A stretch of DNA of 64,000 nucleotides from Hoyosella subflava DQS3-9A1 (GCF_000214175.1 NC_015564.1:4216001-4280000), one strand, 5' to 3'. Numbered from the stretch's first letter, positions 1-10,147 are shown. Made by a program: numbers and translations. Notes: generated by a model not told the origin, from the sequence alone.

Positions 1-763
1 GTTTTTGCCGGTGACGATCCTGGTACCCATTTTGAGCGTCGCAATCATGTCCCGCATCGGCACGACAAAACTGACCGAGATCGCTCCCCGGCAAATCCGC
101 CGCGGCCAGTTGTTGCGCGATTTCCGCAAGTCTTTCGCTCCAGCCCTGCTAGCAGCCCTGGTTCCGGCGCTCCTGCCGCTGATCGTGATGGTCACTCTCG
201 GAAGAGAGCAGGCGGGGTACTACATCGTGACGTTTTCATTGGTGATGATGTTGGCGGTTCTCATGTCGGCGACGGTTGGCCCGTTCGTCACAGCAGCAGG
301 TGATTACGCAACGGACCTGGCGGGCCTCACCTACCGGTTCGGCTTCGTCCTGGTGCTGGCCACCTTGGCCAGCACAATGTTTCTCGCGATTATTGCGCCG
401 ACCGGATTGGGCATCATCGGTGAGGACTATCGCACATACGGTGGGCCCCTATTGGCCCTGGCCGCGGCAGCCATCCCGTTTCTTGCGCTGCAAGCGTTCT
501 ACGGGGCGTTCTCCCAGCTCCGCAGGGACTACCGGAAAGTGATCGCAAGCCAGTTCTTGAGCACCGCAACGTTGCTGCTCGGGGCGACCATTTTCGCTGG
601 TCAATACGGCCTTGTCGCCGTCGGCTGGTCCTTCCTCCTCGCTGAGGCACTGGTTGCGGCAGTGGTCTTCGTTCCCACCGTTCGAGCGATTCGCGCAGCT
701 ACCCGCATGCGTGAGCCTGGACGGGCCTATCGGGGCGCTGCGGGAAGCACAGTCGCTACCTGA
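1..763 (+). CDS. Polysaccharide flippase-type membrane protein, 3' part
   Basis: The reading frame is already open at the window edge, so only the C-terminal part (about 252 residues) is visible. It has at least six hydrophobic segments separated by short basic loops, in the style of the MOP/Wzx oligosaccharide flippase superfamily that moves lipid-linked sugars across the membrane. It resembles in general character the flippase-like protein at 25502-26722. The first visible TTG (position 5) is probably internal, not the start. The gene ends 140 bp before fadE5, and that gap carries a candidate operator. The family call rests on topology only. Confidence 0.6.
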   Translation, partial: FLPVTILVPILSVAIMSRIGTTKLTEIAPRQIRRGQLLRDFRKSFAPALLAALVPALLPLIVMVTLGREQAGYYIVTFSLVMMLAVLMSATVGPFVTAAGDYATDLAGLTYRFGFVLVLATLASTMFLAIIAPTGLGIIGEDYRTYGGPLLALAAAAIPFLALQAFYGAFSQLRRDYRKVIASQFLSTATLLLGATIFAGQYGLVAVGWSFLLAEALVAAVVFVPTVRAIRAATRMREPGRAYRGAAGSTVAT

Positions 764-826
764 TTGTGAACCACTTCGCAAGATGGCGTATTGGCAGCAG
801 CGGATCTACCACGTAAACTGAGCTAA

Positions 827-842
827 GTTACTGGCGAGTAGT
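827..842. promoter_or_regulatory. Candidate TetR-type operator before fadE5 (weak copy)
   Basis: The 16 bases GTTAC-TGGCGA-GTAGT match the CTTAC-N6-GTAAG palindrome seen before tetR (13269-13284) and between fadA2 and fabG4 (10132-10147), with the same 6-bp spacer but an imperfect right half. It lies 61 bp upstream of the fadE5 start. Co-regulation with fadA2/fabG4/htdX is an inference from the shared sequence. Confidence 0.4.
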
Positions 843-903
843 TACAGAATGACTAGCCAAGCCGGTATAGCGACCGCATCAATCTCAACGGAGAGAGCTA
901 AGA

Positions 904-2739
904 ATGGGCCACTACAAGAGCAACGTCCGTGACCTGGAGTTCAACCTTTTCGAGTTCCTGCAGCTGGACGATGTCCTCAAGTCGGGAGAGTTCGGTGACC
1001 TCGATACCGACACTGTCCGTGACATGCTGACCGAGGTTGCGCGACTGGCTGAGGGTCCTCTTGCTGAGGCCTACGCCGACGCAGACCGTAACCCGCCGGT
1101 ATTCGACCCCGAAACCCACGAGGTCACACTGCCCGAGTCGTTCAAGAAGTCCTTCAAGGCTCTCTGGGATGGCGAGTGGTACCGCATGGGGCTTGCCGAA
1201 GAAATCGGCGGTATCCCCGCTCCGCGCACCGTTGTGTGGGCGATCGCTGAGATGCTCCTCGGGTCGCAGCCTGCAGCGTTCATGTACCAGGCGGGACCGT
1301 CGTTCGCGAACGTCCTGTACCACCTCGGCACCGAAGAGCAGAAGAAGTGGGCCGAGCACGTCGTCGAGAGCGGCTGGGGCGCCACCATGGTGCTTACTGA
1401 GCCCGACGCTGGTTCCGACGTGGGCGCCGGACGCACGAAGGCTGTGCAGCAGGAAGACGGCACCTGGCACATCGAGGGCGTCAAGCGATTCATCACCTCC
1501 GCGACCTCCGATGACCTCTTCCCCAACATCATGCACCTCGTCCTCGCCCGCCCTGAAGGTTCAGGCCCAGGCACCAAGGGACTGAGCCTGTTCTTCGTGC
1601 CTAAGTACCACGTTGACTGGGAGACCGGCGAATACGGCGAGCACAACGGCGTTTTCGTGACCGGCGTCGAGCACAAGATGGGCCTGAAGGCTTCGTCGAC
1701 GTGTGAGCTGACATTCGGCCAGCACGGTAAACCAGCGGTGGGCTGGCTCGTCGGTGAGGTTCACGACGGCATTGCCCAGATGTTCGAGGTGATCGAGCAT
1801 GCTCGCATGATGGTCGGCACCAAGGCGATCTCGACCCTCTCAACCGGTTACCTGAACGCTCTCGAGTACGCGAAGGAGCGCGTGCAGGGTGCGGACATGA
1901 CGCAGATGACCGACAAGACGGCCCCGCGCGTACCGATCACCCGGCACCCTGACGTTCGCCGCAGCCTGATGACGCAGAAGGCGTATTCCGAGGGCCTTCG
2001 CGCTGTTTACCTCTTCACCGCTGCACATCAGGACCTTGAAGCCGCCAAGATCGTCTCCGGCGCCGACAAGGATCTCGCGTTCCGCATCAATGATCTGCTG
2101 CTCCCGATTGTTAAGGGTGTCGGCTCCGAGCGTGCTTACCAGTACCTCACCGAGTCGCTGCAGACACTCGGCGGGTCCGGCTTCCTCCAGGACTACCCGA
2201 TCGAGCAGTACATTCGTGATGCGAAGATCGACTCGCTTTACGAAGGCACGACAGCCATCCAGGCGCTCGACTTCTTCTTCCGGAAAATCGCGCGCGACAA
2301 GGGCGTCGCCCTGACGCATGTCGCTGGCGAGATCAAGCAGTTCATCGATAACCCGAACGGTGACGACCGCCTGAAGAACGAGCGGGAATTCCTCGGTGCC
2401 GCGCTCGAGGACGTTCAGGCGGTGCTGGGCACCTTCTTCGAGCACCTTATGGGCGCCGCTGAAGACACCAAGGAGCTGTACAAGATCGGTCTTGGCTCGG
2501 TCCGGCTGCTCATGTCGGTCGGTGACCTCCTTATCGGGTGGCTGCTGCTCCGCCAGGCGGAAGTGGCGCTTGCTGCGCTCGACAAGGGCGCCAGCGACAA
2601 GGACAAGGCCTTCTATGAGGGCAAGGTTGCCGTGGCGTCGTTCTTCGCCAAGAACGTCCTTCCGGAGATCAACGCGATCCGTACGGTTCTGGCGAACATC
2701 GATCTCGACATCATGGAACTCGACGAGGCAGCGTTCTGA
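904..2739 (+). CDS. fadE5: Acyl-CoA dehydrogenase FadE5
   Basis: Flavin-dependent dehydrogenation of acyl-CoA to enoyl-CoA in beta-oxidation. The 611-residue length equals what I recall for mycobacterial FadE5, longer than ordinary acyl-CoA dehydrogenases because of N- and C-terminal extensions. The N-terminal helical domain, the central beta-domain ([11 protein letters not shown] near residue 165) and the C-terminal helical domain are all present. The catalytic base is Glu447 in LYEGTTAIQ, the position I recall for mycobacterial FadE5. The ATG at 904 follows a GGAGAG ribosome site. The gene is monocistronic: a candidate operator lies upstream and a very strong hairpin follows. In M. tuberculosis the homologue (Rv0244c) neighbours fadA2-fabG4-htdX as here, although here about 6 kb separates them. 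Confidence 0.95.
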   Translation: MGHYKSNVRDLEFNLFEFLQLDDVLKSGEFGDLDTDTVRDMLTEVARLAEGPLAEAYADADRNPPVFDPETHEVTLPESFKKSFKALWDGEWYRMGLAEEIGGIPAPRTVVWAIAEMLLGSQPAAFMYQAGPSFANVLYHLGTEEQKKWAEHVVESGWGATMVLTEPDAGSDVGAGRTKAVQQEDGTWHIEGVKRFITSATSDDLFPNIMHLVLARPEGSGPGTKGLSLFFVPKYHVDWETGEYGEHNGVFVTGVEHKMGLKASSTCELTFGQHGKPAVGWLVGEVHDGIAQMFEVIEHARMMVGTKAISTLSTGYLNALEYAKERVQGADMTQMTDKTAPRVPITRHPDVRRSLMTQKAYSEGLRAVYLFTAAHQDLEAAKIVSGADKDLAFRINDLLLPIVKGVGSERAYQYLTESLQTLGGSGFLQDYPIEQYIRDAKIDSLYEGTTAIQALDFFFRKIARDKGVALTHVAGEIKQFIDNPNGDDRLKNEREFLGAALEDVQAVLGTFFEHLMGAAEDTKELYKIGLGSVRLLMSVGDLLIGWLLLRQAEVALAALDKGASDKDKAFYEGKVAVASFFAKNVLPEINAIRTVLANIDLDIMELDEAAF

Positions 2740-2768
2740 TCGCTTCCGGCTAGAGTTTTCTCTCCACT

Positions 2769-2816
2769 GAGCGGGGTGTTGCTGCGCGCTAGCGCAGCAA
2801 CACCCCGCTCGTTCTT
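2769..2816 (+). terminator. Strong hairpin terminator after fadE5
   Basis: A perfect 19-bp stem (2769-2787 pairing with 2792-2810) with a GCTA loop, followed by GTTCTT. It begins 30 bp after the fadE5 stop and separates it from the next operon. Confidence 0.85.
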
Positions 2817-2874
2817 AGTCCGAGGATGAGGACTACGCTGCCGAGCAGTGCTCAACGTGGAAAGATCACCAAAC

Positions 2875-3603
2875 ATGACTGACGCGGACGATTCCCAGCA
2901 CGATGATGCGGGCGGAAGTGAGCCTCCAGTCGTGTCCGCACGAGGGATTGAGCTGAAAGGTGCGCGGGGGCGAGTCTACGGGCCGTGCACTTTCGATGTT
3001 CCTGACGGAGAATTAACGGTCATTCAGGGCCCACCTGGCTCAGGGCGGACGTCCCTGCTACTGACCATCACTGGCCGCATGCGCCAAGCCACCGGAGACC
3101 TGACGATCCTGGGCCTGCCCTATCCGAAGAAGGGACGCCGTATTCGGTCGTACACGGCGATCGCGGGGTTCGCCGAAATCGACGATCTCGACGAGGCGGT
3201 GACCGTCGGTGAAGCGATCCGGGAGCGCCGTACGTGGGCTGCACCCTGGTATCGCCCGGTGCGGAAGGTGAAGGACGCTGCCGTAGCTGACGTGTGCGAA
3301 CTGGTGTTCGGCGACCGGGCAATCCCCTCCGCAAACACGGTCATCTGGGAGCTAGGCCAACTCGACCGTCTGCTATTGCAGGTTTCCCTCGCGCTGATTC
3401 GAGACCCCTACCTGCTCGCCGTTGACGATTTCGAACAGATTGAAAGCAACGCAGACAGGGTCTACTTCACGGAACGGCTCAGGGCCATAGCGTCAACATG
3501 CGCAGTCGTCACTACGGCGGCGGACAGCATCGGTGACCCTCAGACGATCTGTCACCTCGACCCCGGCACCGAGACTCGCCGCACGCCGCAGGCTGCCCGC
3601 TAA
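2875..3603 (+). CDS. Degenerate ABC-type ATP-binding protein, partner of YhgE/Pip
   Basis: About 242 residues with the ABC ATPase layout, but all key motifs are altered. Walker A reads GPPGSGRTS with Arg replacing the conserved Lys. The signature region reads WELGQLDRLLLQ in place of LSGGQ. Walker B reads LLAVDDFEQ with Asp where the catalytic Glu is expected. It may bind nucleotide weakly or act as a structural subunit. The ATG at 2875 is preceded by GGAAAG at 10 bp; a GTG at 2848 is a poorer alternative. The stop lies 20 bp before the YhgE-type membrane gene, implying one operon and probably one complex. Confidence 0.75.
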   Translation: MTDADDSQHDDAGGSEPPVVSARGIELKGARGRVYGPCTFDVPDGELTVIQGPPGSGRTSLLLTITGRMRQATGDLTILGLPYPKKGRRIRSYTAIAGFAEIDDLDEAVTVGEAIRERRTWAAPWYRPVRKVKDAAVADVCELVFGDRAIPSANTVIWELGQLDRLLLQVSLALIRDPYLLAVDDFEQIESNADRVYFTERLRAIASTCAVVTTAADSIGDPQTICHLDPGTETRRTPQAAR

Positions 3604-3623
3604 GGCTATTCGGAGACTTTGAC

Positions 3624-5636
3624 ATGGTTGCTGCATTCTCATTCGGCTCCGAGCTCCGGAGGTTCAGCCGGGAACGCCTGCCACGCCTGGCCCTAGTCGC
3701 GATCATCTTCCTGCCCCTGCTGTACGGGGCGATGTACCTCTGGGCGTACTGGAATCCGCTCGACAACGTCGACCGGATGCCTGTGGCGATAGTCAATAGC
3801 GACTACGGCGCGCTAGTCGACGGGGTGACCGTACGCGTTGGTGAGCAAGTCACACGAGAACTGGTCCGGCGCGGAGATCTCGGCTGGGAACGCGTATCCC
3901 TCGCGGAAGCGCAGGCCGGAGTGGAAGACGGACGATACTACTTTGCGGTTGAATTCCCCACAGATTTCAGTGAAGCAGTGACATCACCGTCAGGTGAGAA
4001 TCCACGCCGCGCGGTGATCAACGTAACCTACAACGACGCAACAAGCGCGATCGGCACGACAATCGCAGAAACAGCGATGTCCAGGATCCTCAACGTCCTC
4101 TCCGAGCAAATCGGTGCTCAGGCAGTCGATCAGGTCTTGTTCGGTCTGCAAACCGTGCGGGGCGGCCTAGTCGAGGCGGCGGACGGAGGCCGACAGCTCG
4201 CAGGTGGCACTGGGGAACTCCGTGCTGGCGTTGCGGAACTCGATGATGGCGCGAACCTCCTCGCGACGAACCTGCGAACCGCGAGCGAAGGAGCGTCAGC
4301 ACTTGCTGACGGCACCGGCCAGCTCAGCAGCGGGGTCGATCAGCTCGCTGAGGGTGTACTGCCCCTAGCTGGGGGGCTGCGAGAACTCGAGGATGGCGCG
4401 CGGCAACTCGGAGATGGCGCTATTCAGCTGAGTCAGGCAGTGAGCCTGCTCGTTGACCAGCTAGATGTCCTCGGCGCACGGCAAGCCGAAATAACTGGAC
4501 TCATCCAACTCAAGGCGGACCACCTGTACGCGGTCCCCCACCCTGCAGTGCACGACGCCGCTAGGGAGCTCGAGAACCTGCGGGCACAGATCGACCGCGA
4601 AGGTCTGGGACCAAACGAGTTGAGCGATCTTCGCAGGTTGCGCGACGGAGCGGCGCAACTCGCATTCCAGCTCGGAGATCCCACTAGCCCCTTCCGCACC
4701 GGGCTAGCGCTCGCTGCTGACGGCGGGGGCGAACTGACCGACGCGATCATCCAGTTGAGGGACGGAGCCAATGAGCTCAACGCAGGCGCAGGCGAACTTA
4801 GCGCTGGTCTTCAGCTGCTCGCCACAGGCGGCGACGCGCTGGTGGACGGGGTCGGGCAACTCGGTGCCGGTACGGCGCAGCTTGATGATGGTGCGAACGC
4901 GCTCGCCACGGGCCTCGCGCAAGGAGCTCAGCAGATCCCCGAATGGGACCAGCGGGAGCGGGCCGGGCGCGCAGAGGTTATCGGTGGGCCTTTGGTACTC
5001 GACCAGCGTAACCTGGCTTCCGCTGCGAACTTCGGTACCGGCGTAGCACCATTCTTTATCTCGCTCGCACTGTTCATCGGCGGGTTCATTATCTGGATGG
5101 TGATGAGGCCCATTCAGACTCGTGCGCTCGCGGCCGGCCTGGGCGGGCTTCGGACGGTGCTGGCGTCGTACTGGCCAGCGGCGGTGATCAGCGTCGCGCA
5201 GGGGGTCGTGATGTACGCCGTGATCCGCTATCTTATCGGTCTCGAACCCAGCAACGGCCCTGGGATGCTCGGATTCCTCGTGCTCACAGGCCTTTCTTTC
5301 CTGGCGTTCACTCAGGCAGTGTTTGTGGTGCTTGGCTCGTCCACAGCGCGCGTCGCTGTTCTGGCACTCCTGATGATCCAGCTGGTATCCGCGGGTGGCC
5401 TTTACCCGACGGAAACGACGGGCCGACTGTTCGAGGTGATACACCCGTACATACCAATGAGCTACTCGGTCAGTGGACTGCGGCAGCTGATCATCGGCGG
5501 CGCAGACGGCCGACTCTGGACTTCCGTCGCTGTACTGGTGGGGCTGCTCGTCGCGTCGATCGCGGTTGCGGCAATCTCTGCGCGGCGACAACAAGAGTGG
5601 ACGATGAAGAGGCTGCACCCAGCCCTCAAGGTCTAA
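3624..5636 (+). CDS. YhgE/Pip family membrane protein (ABC-2-like)
   Basis: A 670-residue protein with one N-terminal membrane segment (about residues 21-45) and a large extracytoplasmic region. Between about residues 180 and 460 there is a run of imperfect repeats of the type G-x-x-x-L-x-x-G-A/T-x-x-L, as in YhgE/Pip/EsaA-like proteins, where they form long helical rods. Five or six membrane segments (about residues 475-660) resemble ABC-2 permeases. Family members include phage infection protein and type VII secretion accessory proteins, so export across or reach through the envelope is plausible; the substrate is unknown. It follows the degenerate ATP-binding gene in the same operon. Confidence 0.85.
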   Translation: MVAAFSFGSELRRFSRERLPRLALVAIIFLPLLYGAMYLWAYWNPLDNVDRMPVAIVNSDYGALVDGVTVRVGEQVTRELVRRGDLGWERVSLAEAQAGVEDGRYYFAVEFPTDFSEAVTSPSGENPRRAVINVTYNDATSAIGTTIAETAMSRILNVLSEQIGAQAVDQVLFGLQTVRGGLVEAADGGRQLAGGTGELRAGVAELDDGANLLATNLRTASEGASALADGTGQLSSGVDQLAEGVLPLAGGLRELEDGARQLGDGAIQLSQAVSLLVDQLDVLGARQAEITGLIQLKADHLYAVPHPAVHDAARELENLRAQIDREGLGPNELSDLRRLRDGAAQLAFQLGDPTSPFRTGLALAADGGGELTDAIIQLRDGANELNAGAGELSAGLQLLATGGDALVDGVGQLGAGTAQLDDGANALATGLAQGAQQIPEWDQRERAGRAEVIGGPLVLDQRNLASAANFGTGVAPFFISLALFIGGFIIWMVMRPIQTRALAAGLGGLRTVLASYWPAAVISVAQGVVMYAVIRYLIGLEPSNGPGMLGFLVLTGLSFLAFTQAVFVVLGSSTARVAVLALLMIQLVSAGGLYPTETTGRLFEVIHPYIPMSYSVSGLRQLIIGGADGRLWTSVAVLVGLLVASIAVAAISARRQQEWTMKRLHPALKV

Positions 5637-5642
5637 AGAGGA

Positions 5643-6650
5643 TCAGAATCCACCCTGGATCTGCACCACGGTCCGACCCGTCACCCCACCTTTCTTGATG
5701 GTGGCGAGGACGTCACTAACGTCGCGCGCGGCAACCTCGTTCGTGACGAGTTGAAGGTGCTTCGGGCGAAGGTCCGTCTGCAGCCGCGCCCACACCTCAC
5801 GCCGACGTTCGATACCCAGTTGCACCGAATCGATACCGACTAAGCGAACTCCTCGAAGTATGAACGGCAACACTGTCGTGTTGAGCCCGGGGCCACCGGT
5901 GAGGCCGCTTGCCGCGACGACACCGTCGTACCTCATCGTGCTCAGCACGTATGCGAGTGTCGCCCCTCCCACGCAATCGACTGCGGCAGCCCATTCCGAC
6001 CGGCCGAGGGGTCGCGGCTTGGCGTCAGGATCTTCCGGAAGCCGACCGATTACCCGAGCTGCACCGAGTTCACGCAACAGGCTATGGGCATCGGACTTAC
6101 CAGTTGACGCAACAACTTCGAACCCCAGTCCAGCAAGCAGGTCCACACTGACGCTGCCCACGCCTCCAGTCGCGCCGGTAACCAGCACCGGGCCCGACTC
6201 TGGTGTCACGCCATTGTCCAGCAGCGCAGCAACGCTCAACGCGGCGGTGAAACCGGCGGTGCCAATTGTCGCGGCCTCCCTAGGTGACAAGGCGGTGAGT
6301 TTCACTGCCCAATCAGCCGGTACGCGCGTGAATTCCGCGAATCCACCGTCGCGGCTGACCCCGATCTCATACCCGTGGGCGAGCACCAGGTCACCAGCGA
6401 CAAAGCCGGGGTGTTCTGACGCAACTACTTCGCCTGCTAGATCGATGCCCGGGACAATGGGGTATTCCCGGACTACCCCTCCGCGCGGGCTCACCGCGAG
6501 CGCATCCTTGAAGTTAACGCTCGAATAATGAACCGCGATGGTGAGTTCGCCTGCCGGCAAATCAGATTCGTTGCGCTCCTCCGCGGCTAAGACCACACCA
6601 TCGCCACTCTCACGAGCGACGAGCGCTGAGTACGTTTCGGCCACTGTCAT
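5643..6650 (-). CDS. YhdH/YhfP-type NADPH-dependent quinone/acryloyl-CoA reductase
   Basis: A 335-residue medium-chain dehydrogenase/reductase without structural zinc. The N-terminal half has the family hallmark SVNFKDALAVSPRGGV and VPGIDLAGEV; the nucleotide site is VTGATGGVGSVSVDLL. Relatives (YhdH, AcuI) reduce activated double bonds such as acryloyl-CoA or quinones with NADPH. The frame stays open for 56 codons upstream, but MTVAETYSALVARESG at 6650 is the family start; the upstream stretch is low-complexity Thr/Arg. It lies 7 bp downstream of the VanW gene on the same strand, so they are probably cotranscribed. No functional link between the two is evident. Confidence 0.9.
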   Translation of the reverse strand: MTVAETYSALVARESGDGVVLAAEERNESDLPAGELTIAVHYSSVNFKDALAVSPRGGVVREYPIVPGIDLAGEVVASEHPGFVAGDLVLAHGYEIGVSRDGGFAEFTRVPADWAVKLTALSPREAATIGTAGFTAALSVAALLDNGVTPESGPVLVTGATGGVGSVSVDLLAGLGFEVVASTGKSDAHSLLRELGAARVIGRLPEDPDAKPRPLGRSEWAAAVDCVGGATLAYVLSTMRYDGVVAASGLTGGPGLNTTVLPFILRGVRLVGIDSVQLGIERRREVWARLQTDLRPKHLQLVTNEVAARDVSDVLATIKKGGVTGRTVVQIQGGF

Positions 6651-6657
6651 TCGGTCC

Positions 6658-8502
6658 TCACTCACCTTCGGGCTCAGCTGGCGGTTCATCACCGTTTCCG
6701 GCGGGAGGCGGCTCGGGTGCCGGGTCGTCCCGAGGGGCACTCGGGGCACCGTTGTCGTCGTCGTCATCGTCGCTGTCGCGCTCCCGCGCGGGCGGCGGAG
6801 TCGGCTGTTCACACACAACGACGGGCTGCGCCTCGTACGTCACTGTTCGTGTCTCGCGTGAGATCTCTTCGTTGGTGTTCGCGTCGGTGATCACACGCGT
6901 ATCGCTTGTCGTGAAGCCCTGCCCGCCACTACTGGGCTGGCAGTTCGGCCCAGCCGGGAGCACGATCCGCCGCGGTTGCGTATAGTCCCAGCGTCCGCCG
7001 TTAATGGACTCCACGTTTACCGTCTTGGTGCCCCACACCCGGACAGTCACCGAGGACATGTCTCCGTACGCTTCGAGGAGGACGCCGGTGTCGTACGGGT
7101 TCTGGAACTGCAGGTCGATCGAGCCCTCGAACACTGTTGCTTCCCGGCCGGCGGGATAGCGAGAAATGTAATAGCTGTGCTCGGTGTGCTCGATATCGTC
7201 GAGACCCGCGAAGTATCCCGCGTTGTATAGGGTCGTCGCGAACTGGCTGACGCCACCGCCGACCGCTGTTGACGGACGCCCGCTGTAAATGATGCCGGAG
7301 TCAATGTAACCCTGCGCGTAGCCGCGCGGACCAGTGTGATCATTGAGTGAGAAGGTCTCCCCCGGCTTGATCACGGCTCCGTTGACTTGCTCTGCCGCGC
7401 GCCGGATGTTGACACCAGAATTTGGAGTGAATCCACCCGTCGTGAACTCCGCGATGACTTCGTTGATACCCAGTTCTTCAGCTTCTTCAGTCGTGAACTG
7501 AGCGTCAGTGGTCCTGTACGTGGCGGTCACGGTCCGGTTCGACGTCTCACGCATCAAATTGTCGATATCGGTGAATGTCTCGTCCCAATCCACGCCGCGC
7601 CCGTCCTGGTGCGGCACAACGACCGGACCTTCCGAGCCGACCCGCACTGTCGCATCCACCGCTGGAGATTCGGTGTCCGCGAGCTGCGGCGAAAGTATCG
7701 TGGATGCCGCATTGACGTCATAGAGAGGTTCGAGGCCACCATCCTGATCGGGCTGGAAACTGAGGAAGTCCCCAACTTCCTCGGGCTCGAGCACAGCTTC
7801 CGTGTCATCTTCGCCGATGACGACGAGGGATGTCGCGACAGCGGGCTCCGCGATCTCACGCATCGCGCTTTCGACCCCTTCCGGGGTGACCGTGACCTCG
7901 TCCACCTCAACAGGCAATTCGACCGGTTCGCGAGCCAGCCAGTTCTCGATGATCACCTCGCGCGCTCGTTCTGGCTCTACGACAAGCCCATCGAGTGGTT
8001 CAACCGCGACTGGTGTTGCACCGTCGAATTCGATGTCCCCTTCCACGGCTTCGCGGTCGATCTCTTCGCGCACATCATCAAGTGCAGCATCGAGTTGGGG
8101 GTCGTTCACCGCGCTGACATATCCGATTTCGCGCTCACGGAATAGCGCCATCAATCGAGTCAGCGGATTGATCGGCTGACTGCCCGCCCTATCCACAGTC
8201 GCGTCCCAGTCCAGGTTGAGCCCTGATTCGGACGGCAGGAGGTCCACTTGCACGTCCCCGCCTACCACCGTGAACGGCTCGTCGATGCGCGGCTCGATCT
8301 CGCGTCGCAGCCGGGCTTCAGCTTGCTCAGGCGTCAGACCCCCAATTGAAACGGCGGCAACCGTAACGCCCCTCGGGATTTTGCCGCTCGAGGTTACCCA
8401 ATCGAGGATGTACGCGACGGCGGCAATGACGATCAGCCCAGCGAGGGTGACGACGATCGTGCGGAAACCTCGTTTTGATCCACCTTGATCATTGCCTGCC
8501 AC
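6658..8502 (-). CDS. VanW family protein with putative peptidoglycan-binding domains
   Basis: A 614-residue envelope protein. A basic N-terminus is followed by one membrane segment (about residues 13-35), then repeated domains of the putative peptidoglycan-binding type that usually precede VanW. The VanW domain proper spans about residues 350-490 (FTPNSGVNIRRAAEQVNG, GGGVSQFATTLYNAGYFAG). The C-terminal 60 residues are Pro/Asp/Glu-rich (PPPARERDSDDDDDDNG). It is predicted to be membrane-anchored and to face the cell wall. VanW was named for its place in a vancomycin-resistance cluster, but no van genes are present here, so a housekeeping wall role is more likely. Confidence 0.9.
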   Translation of the reverse strand: MAGNDQGGSKRGFRTIVVTLAGLIVIAAVAYILDWVTSSGKIPRGVTVAAVSIGGLTPEQAEARLRREIEPRIDEPFTVVGGDVQVDLLPSESGLNLDWDATVDRAGSQPINPLTRLMALFREREIGYVSAVNDPQLDAALDDVREEIDREAVEGDIEFDGATPVAVEPLDGLVVEPERAREVIIENWLAREPVELPVEVDEVTVTPEGVESAMREIAEPAVATSLVVIGEDDTEAVLEPEEVGDFLSFQPDQDGGLEPLYDVNAASTILSPQLADTESPAVDATVRVGSEGPVVVPHQDGRGVDWDETFTDIDNLMRETSNRTVTATYRTTDAQFTTEEAEELGINEVIAEFTTGGFTPNSGVNIRRAAEQVNGAVIKPGETFSLNDHTGPRGYAQGYIDSGIIYSGRPSTAVGGGVSQFATTLYNAGYFAGLDDIEHTEHSYYISRYPAGREATVFEGSIDLQFQNPYDTGVLLEAYGDMSSVTVRVWGTKTVNVESINGGRWDYTQPRRIVLPAGPNCQPSSGGQGFTTSDTRVITDANTNEEISRETRTVTYEAQPVVVCEQPTPPPARERDSDDDDDDNGAPSAPRDDPAPEPPPAGNGDEPPAEPEGE

Positions 8503-8720
8503 TGTGCCTACCCCTGCCTCCCCATACGGGTGTCGCTGAAGAACACGCGCTTTGTCCCAGTTCCGCTCTAGCGTAAGCGCTGCCCGGAGAAGCCGGCGAA
8601 TCGGCTCCCGGTGTCACACAACGAAGAATCCCGCGCTTCCACCGGGTCGGGGGTCGGATGTCAGCGCGGGACTACTTGCGTATCGCACAGCACCGCGGTC
8701 GTGTTACCTACAGAAAAATC

Positions 8721-8759
8721 GTGAAAAACTTTCCCTCCGCACGAGGGAAAGTCCTTCAC
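8721..8759 (-). terminator. Terminator of fadA2 (minus strand)
   Basis: A perfect 10-bp stem (ACTTTCCCTC at 8728-8737 with its complement at 8743-8752), extended by GTGAA/TTCAC outside. Read on the minus strand it is followed by TTTTTCACGATTTTT, a proper T-tract. It starts 18 bp after the fadA2 stop. The rest of the 8503-8776 gap holds only the promoter side of the VanW gene and nothing else recognisable. Confidence 0.85.
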
Positions 8760-8776
8760 GATTCAGGGCGAAACTC

Positions 8777-10087
8777 TTACCGTTCGATGATGGCGACTGC
8801 ACCCTGCCCACCTGCAGCGCAGACGGAAACCAGTGCGCGGCCAGAGCCCTTCTCAGCGAGCATTTTGGAAACGGACGCGACGATGCGGCCACCAGTAGCT
8901 GCGAACGGGTGTCCCGCAGCAAGCGACGACCCGTTGACGTTCAGCTTGCTCCGGTCGATTTTGCCGAGAGCACTATCGAGGCCGAGGCGCTCCTTGCAGT
9001 ACTCATCGGACTCCCACGCCTGGAGGGTGCAGAGCACGACAGACGCGAACGCCTCATGGATCTCGTAGAAGTCGAAATCCTGAAGTGTGAGGCCGTTGCG
9101 CGCAAGCATGCGGGGCACCGCATAGGTTGGCGCCATGAGCAGGCCATCGGGGCCATGGACGAAGTCAACCGCAGCTGTTTCGTAGTCGCGGAGGTACGCG
9201 AGTACCGGCAGGTTGCGTTCCGCGGCCCACTCGTCGTTCGACAGCAGCACCGTTGACGCACCATCCGTCAGTGGTGTCGAGTTTCCTGCGGTCATCGTCG
9301 CGTCGCCGAGCGAGACACCGAAGACCGGCTTCAGTTTCGCGAGCCGCTCCACGGATGAGTCTCCACGCATGTTGTCATCGCGAGCTAAACCGAGGTAAGG
9401 CGTGACGAGGTCGTCGAAGAAACCCTTGTCCCACGCCGACGCCATGTTCTGGTGCGAAGCGACCGCCAGCTCATCCTGCGCCTCACGGCTGACGCCGAAC
9501 TCCTTGGCAGTGATCGCCGCGTGCTCACCCATGGATAGGCCAGTGCGGGGCTCACCGTTCTCGGGGATTGACGGCACAATCTGGCTCGGACGCAGGTTGC
9601 CGAGCAGCTTCAGTCGCTGGCCGGCGGTCTTCGCGCGGTTGAGGTCCAGGAGAACGCCGCGGAGTTCCTCGTTGAGCGCAATGGGCGCGTCGGAGGTTGT
9701 GTCGCTGCCACCGCCGACTCCAGCGTCAATGCGGCCGAGCGCGATCTGGTCGGCGACGATGCTCAGTGCGGTGAGACCGGTGCCACATGCCTGCTGAACG
9801 TCGACCGCAGGCGTGTAAGGCGACAGCGCGGAACCAAGCACCGATTCGCGCATCAGGTTGAAGTCGCGGCTGTGCTTGAGAACAGCACCGCCCGCGACAA
9901 GTCCCAGACGCTCACCTTGCAGGCTGAACCGGCTGACAAGACCGTCCAGTGCTGCGGTGAACATGTCCTGGTTCGAAGCCTTGGCGTACGTCTTGTTGCT
10001 CCGAGCGAACGGAATACGATTGCCGCCGATAATCGCGACGGGCTTGGTCTGACGCCCTTCGGGAGCGTTAGCCTTCGAGGTTGCCAC
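8777..10087 (-). CDS. fadA2: Acetyl-CoA acyltransferase (thiolase) FadA2
   Basis: A 436-residue degradative thiolase cleaving 3-ketoacyl-CoA in the last beta-oxidation step. The acyl-enzyme Cys101 lies in [12 protein letters not shown], the HEAFA motif supplies the catalytic His, and the second cysteine is in [14 protein letters not shown] near the C-terminus. [19 protein letters not shown] is the typical thiolase signature. It is divergent from fabG4-htdX, with a 223-bp shared regulatory region containing a good TetR-type palindrome. The order fadA2 / fabG4 / htdX matches Rv0243, Rv0242c and Rv0241c. A hairpin with T-tract terminates it. Confidence 0.95.
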   Translation of the reverse strand: MATSKANAPEGRQTKPVAIIGGNRIPFARSNKTYAKASNQDMFTAALDGLVSRFSLQGERLGLVAGGAVLKHSRDFNLMRESVLGSALSPYTPAVDVQQACGTGLTALSIVADQIALGRIDAGVGGGSDTTSDAPIALNEELRGVLLDLNRAKTAGQRLKLLGNLRPSQIVPSIPENGEPRTGLSMGEHAAITAKEFGVSREAQDELAVASHQNMASAWDKGFFDDLVTPYLGLARDDNMRGDSSVERLAKLKPVFGVSLGDATMTAGNSTPLTDGASTVLLSNDEWAAERNLPVLAYLRDYETAAVDFVHGPDGLLMAPTYAVPRMLARNGLTLQDFDFYEIHEAFASVVLCTLQAWESDEYCKERLGLDSALGKIDRSKLNVNGSSLAAGHPFAATGGRIVASVSKMLAEKGSGRALVSVCAAGGQGAVAIIER

Positions 10088-10131
10088 TTTGCGTCTCCAT
10101 ACAATTCGGGAGTGTTGGACTACCGCGTATT

Positions 10132-10147
10132 CTTACTCACCGGTAAG
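10132..10147. promoter_or_regulatory. TetR-type operator in the fadA2/fabG4 divergent region
   Basis: CTTAC-TCACCG-GTAAG has perfect 5-bp inverted half-sites and the same 6-bp spacing as the palindrome before tetR. It lies 45 bp upstream of the fadA2 start and 163 bp upstream of fabG4, so a bound repressor would sit closest to the fadA2 promoter. The remainder of 10088-10310 has no other clear structure apart from the GAGAGGTGG ribosome site of fabG4. Confidence 0.65.

Noticed and set aside
4180-5010. Apparent DNA tandem repeats within the YhgE gene
   Set aside because: The periodicity is at protein level (G-x-x-x-L-x-x-G repeats) and imperfect in DNA; explained by the coiled extracellular rod.
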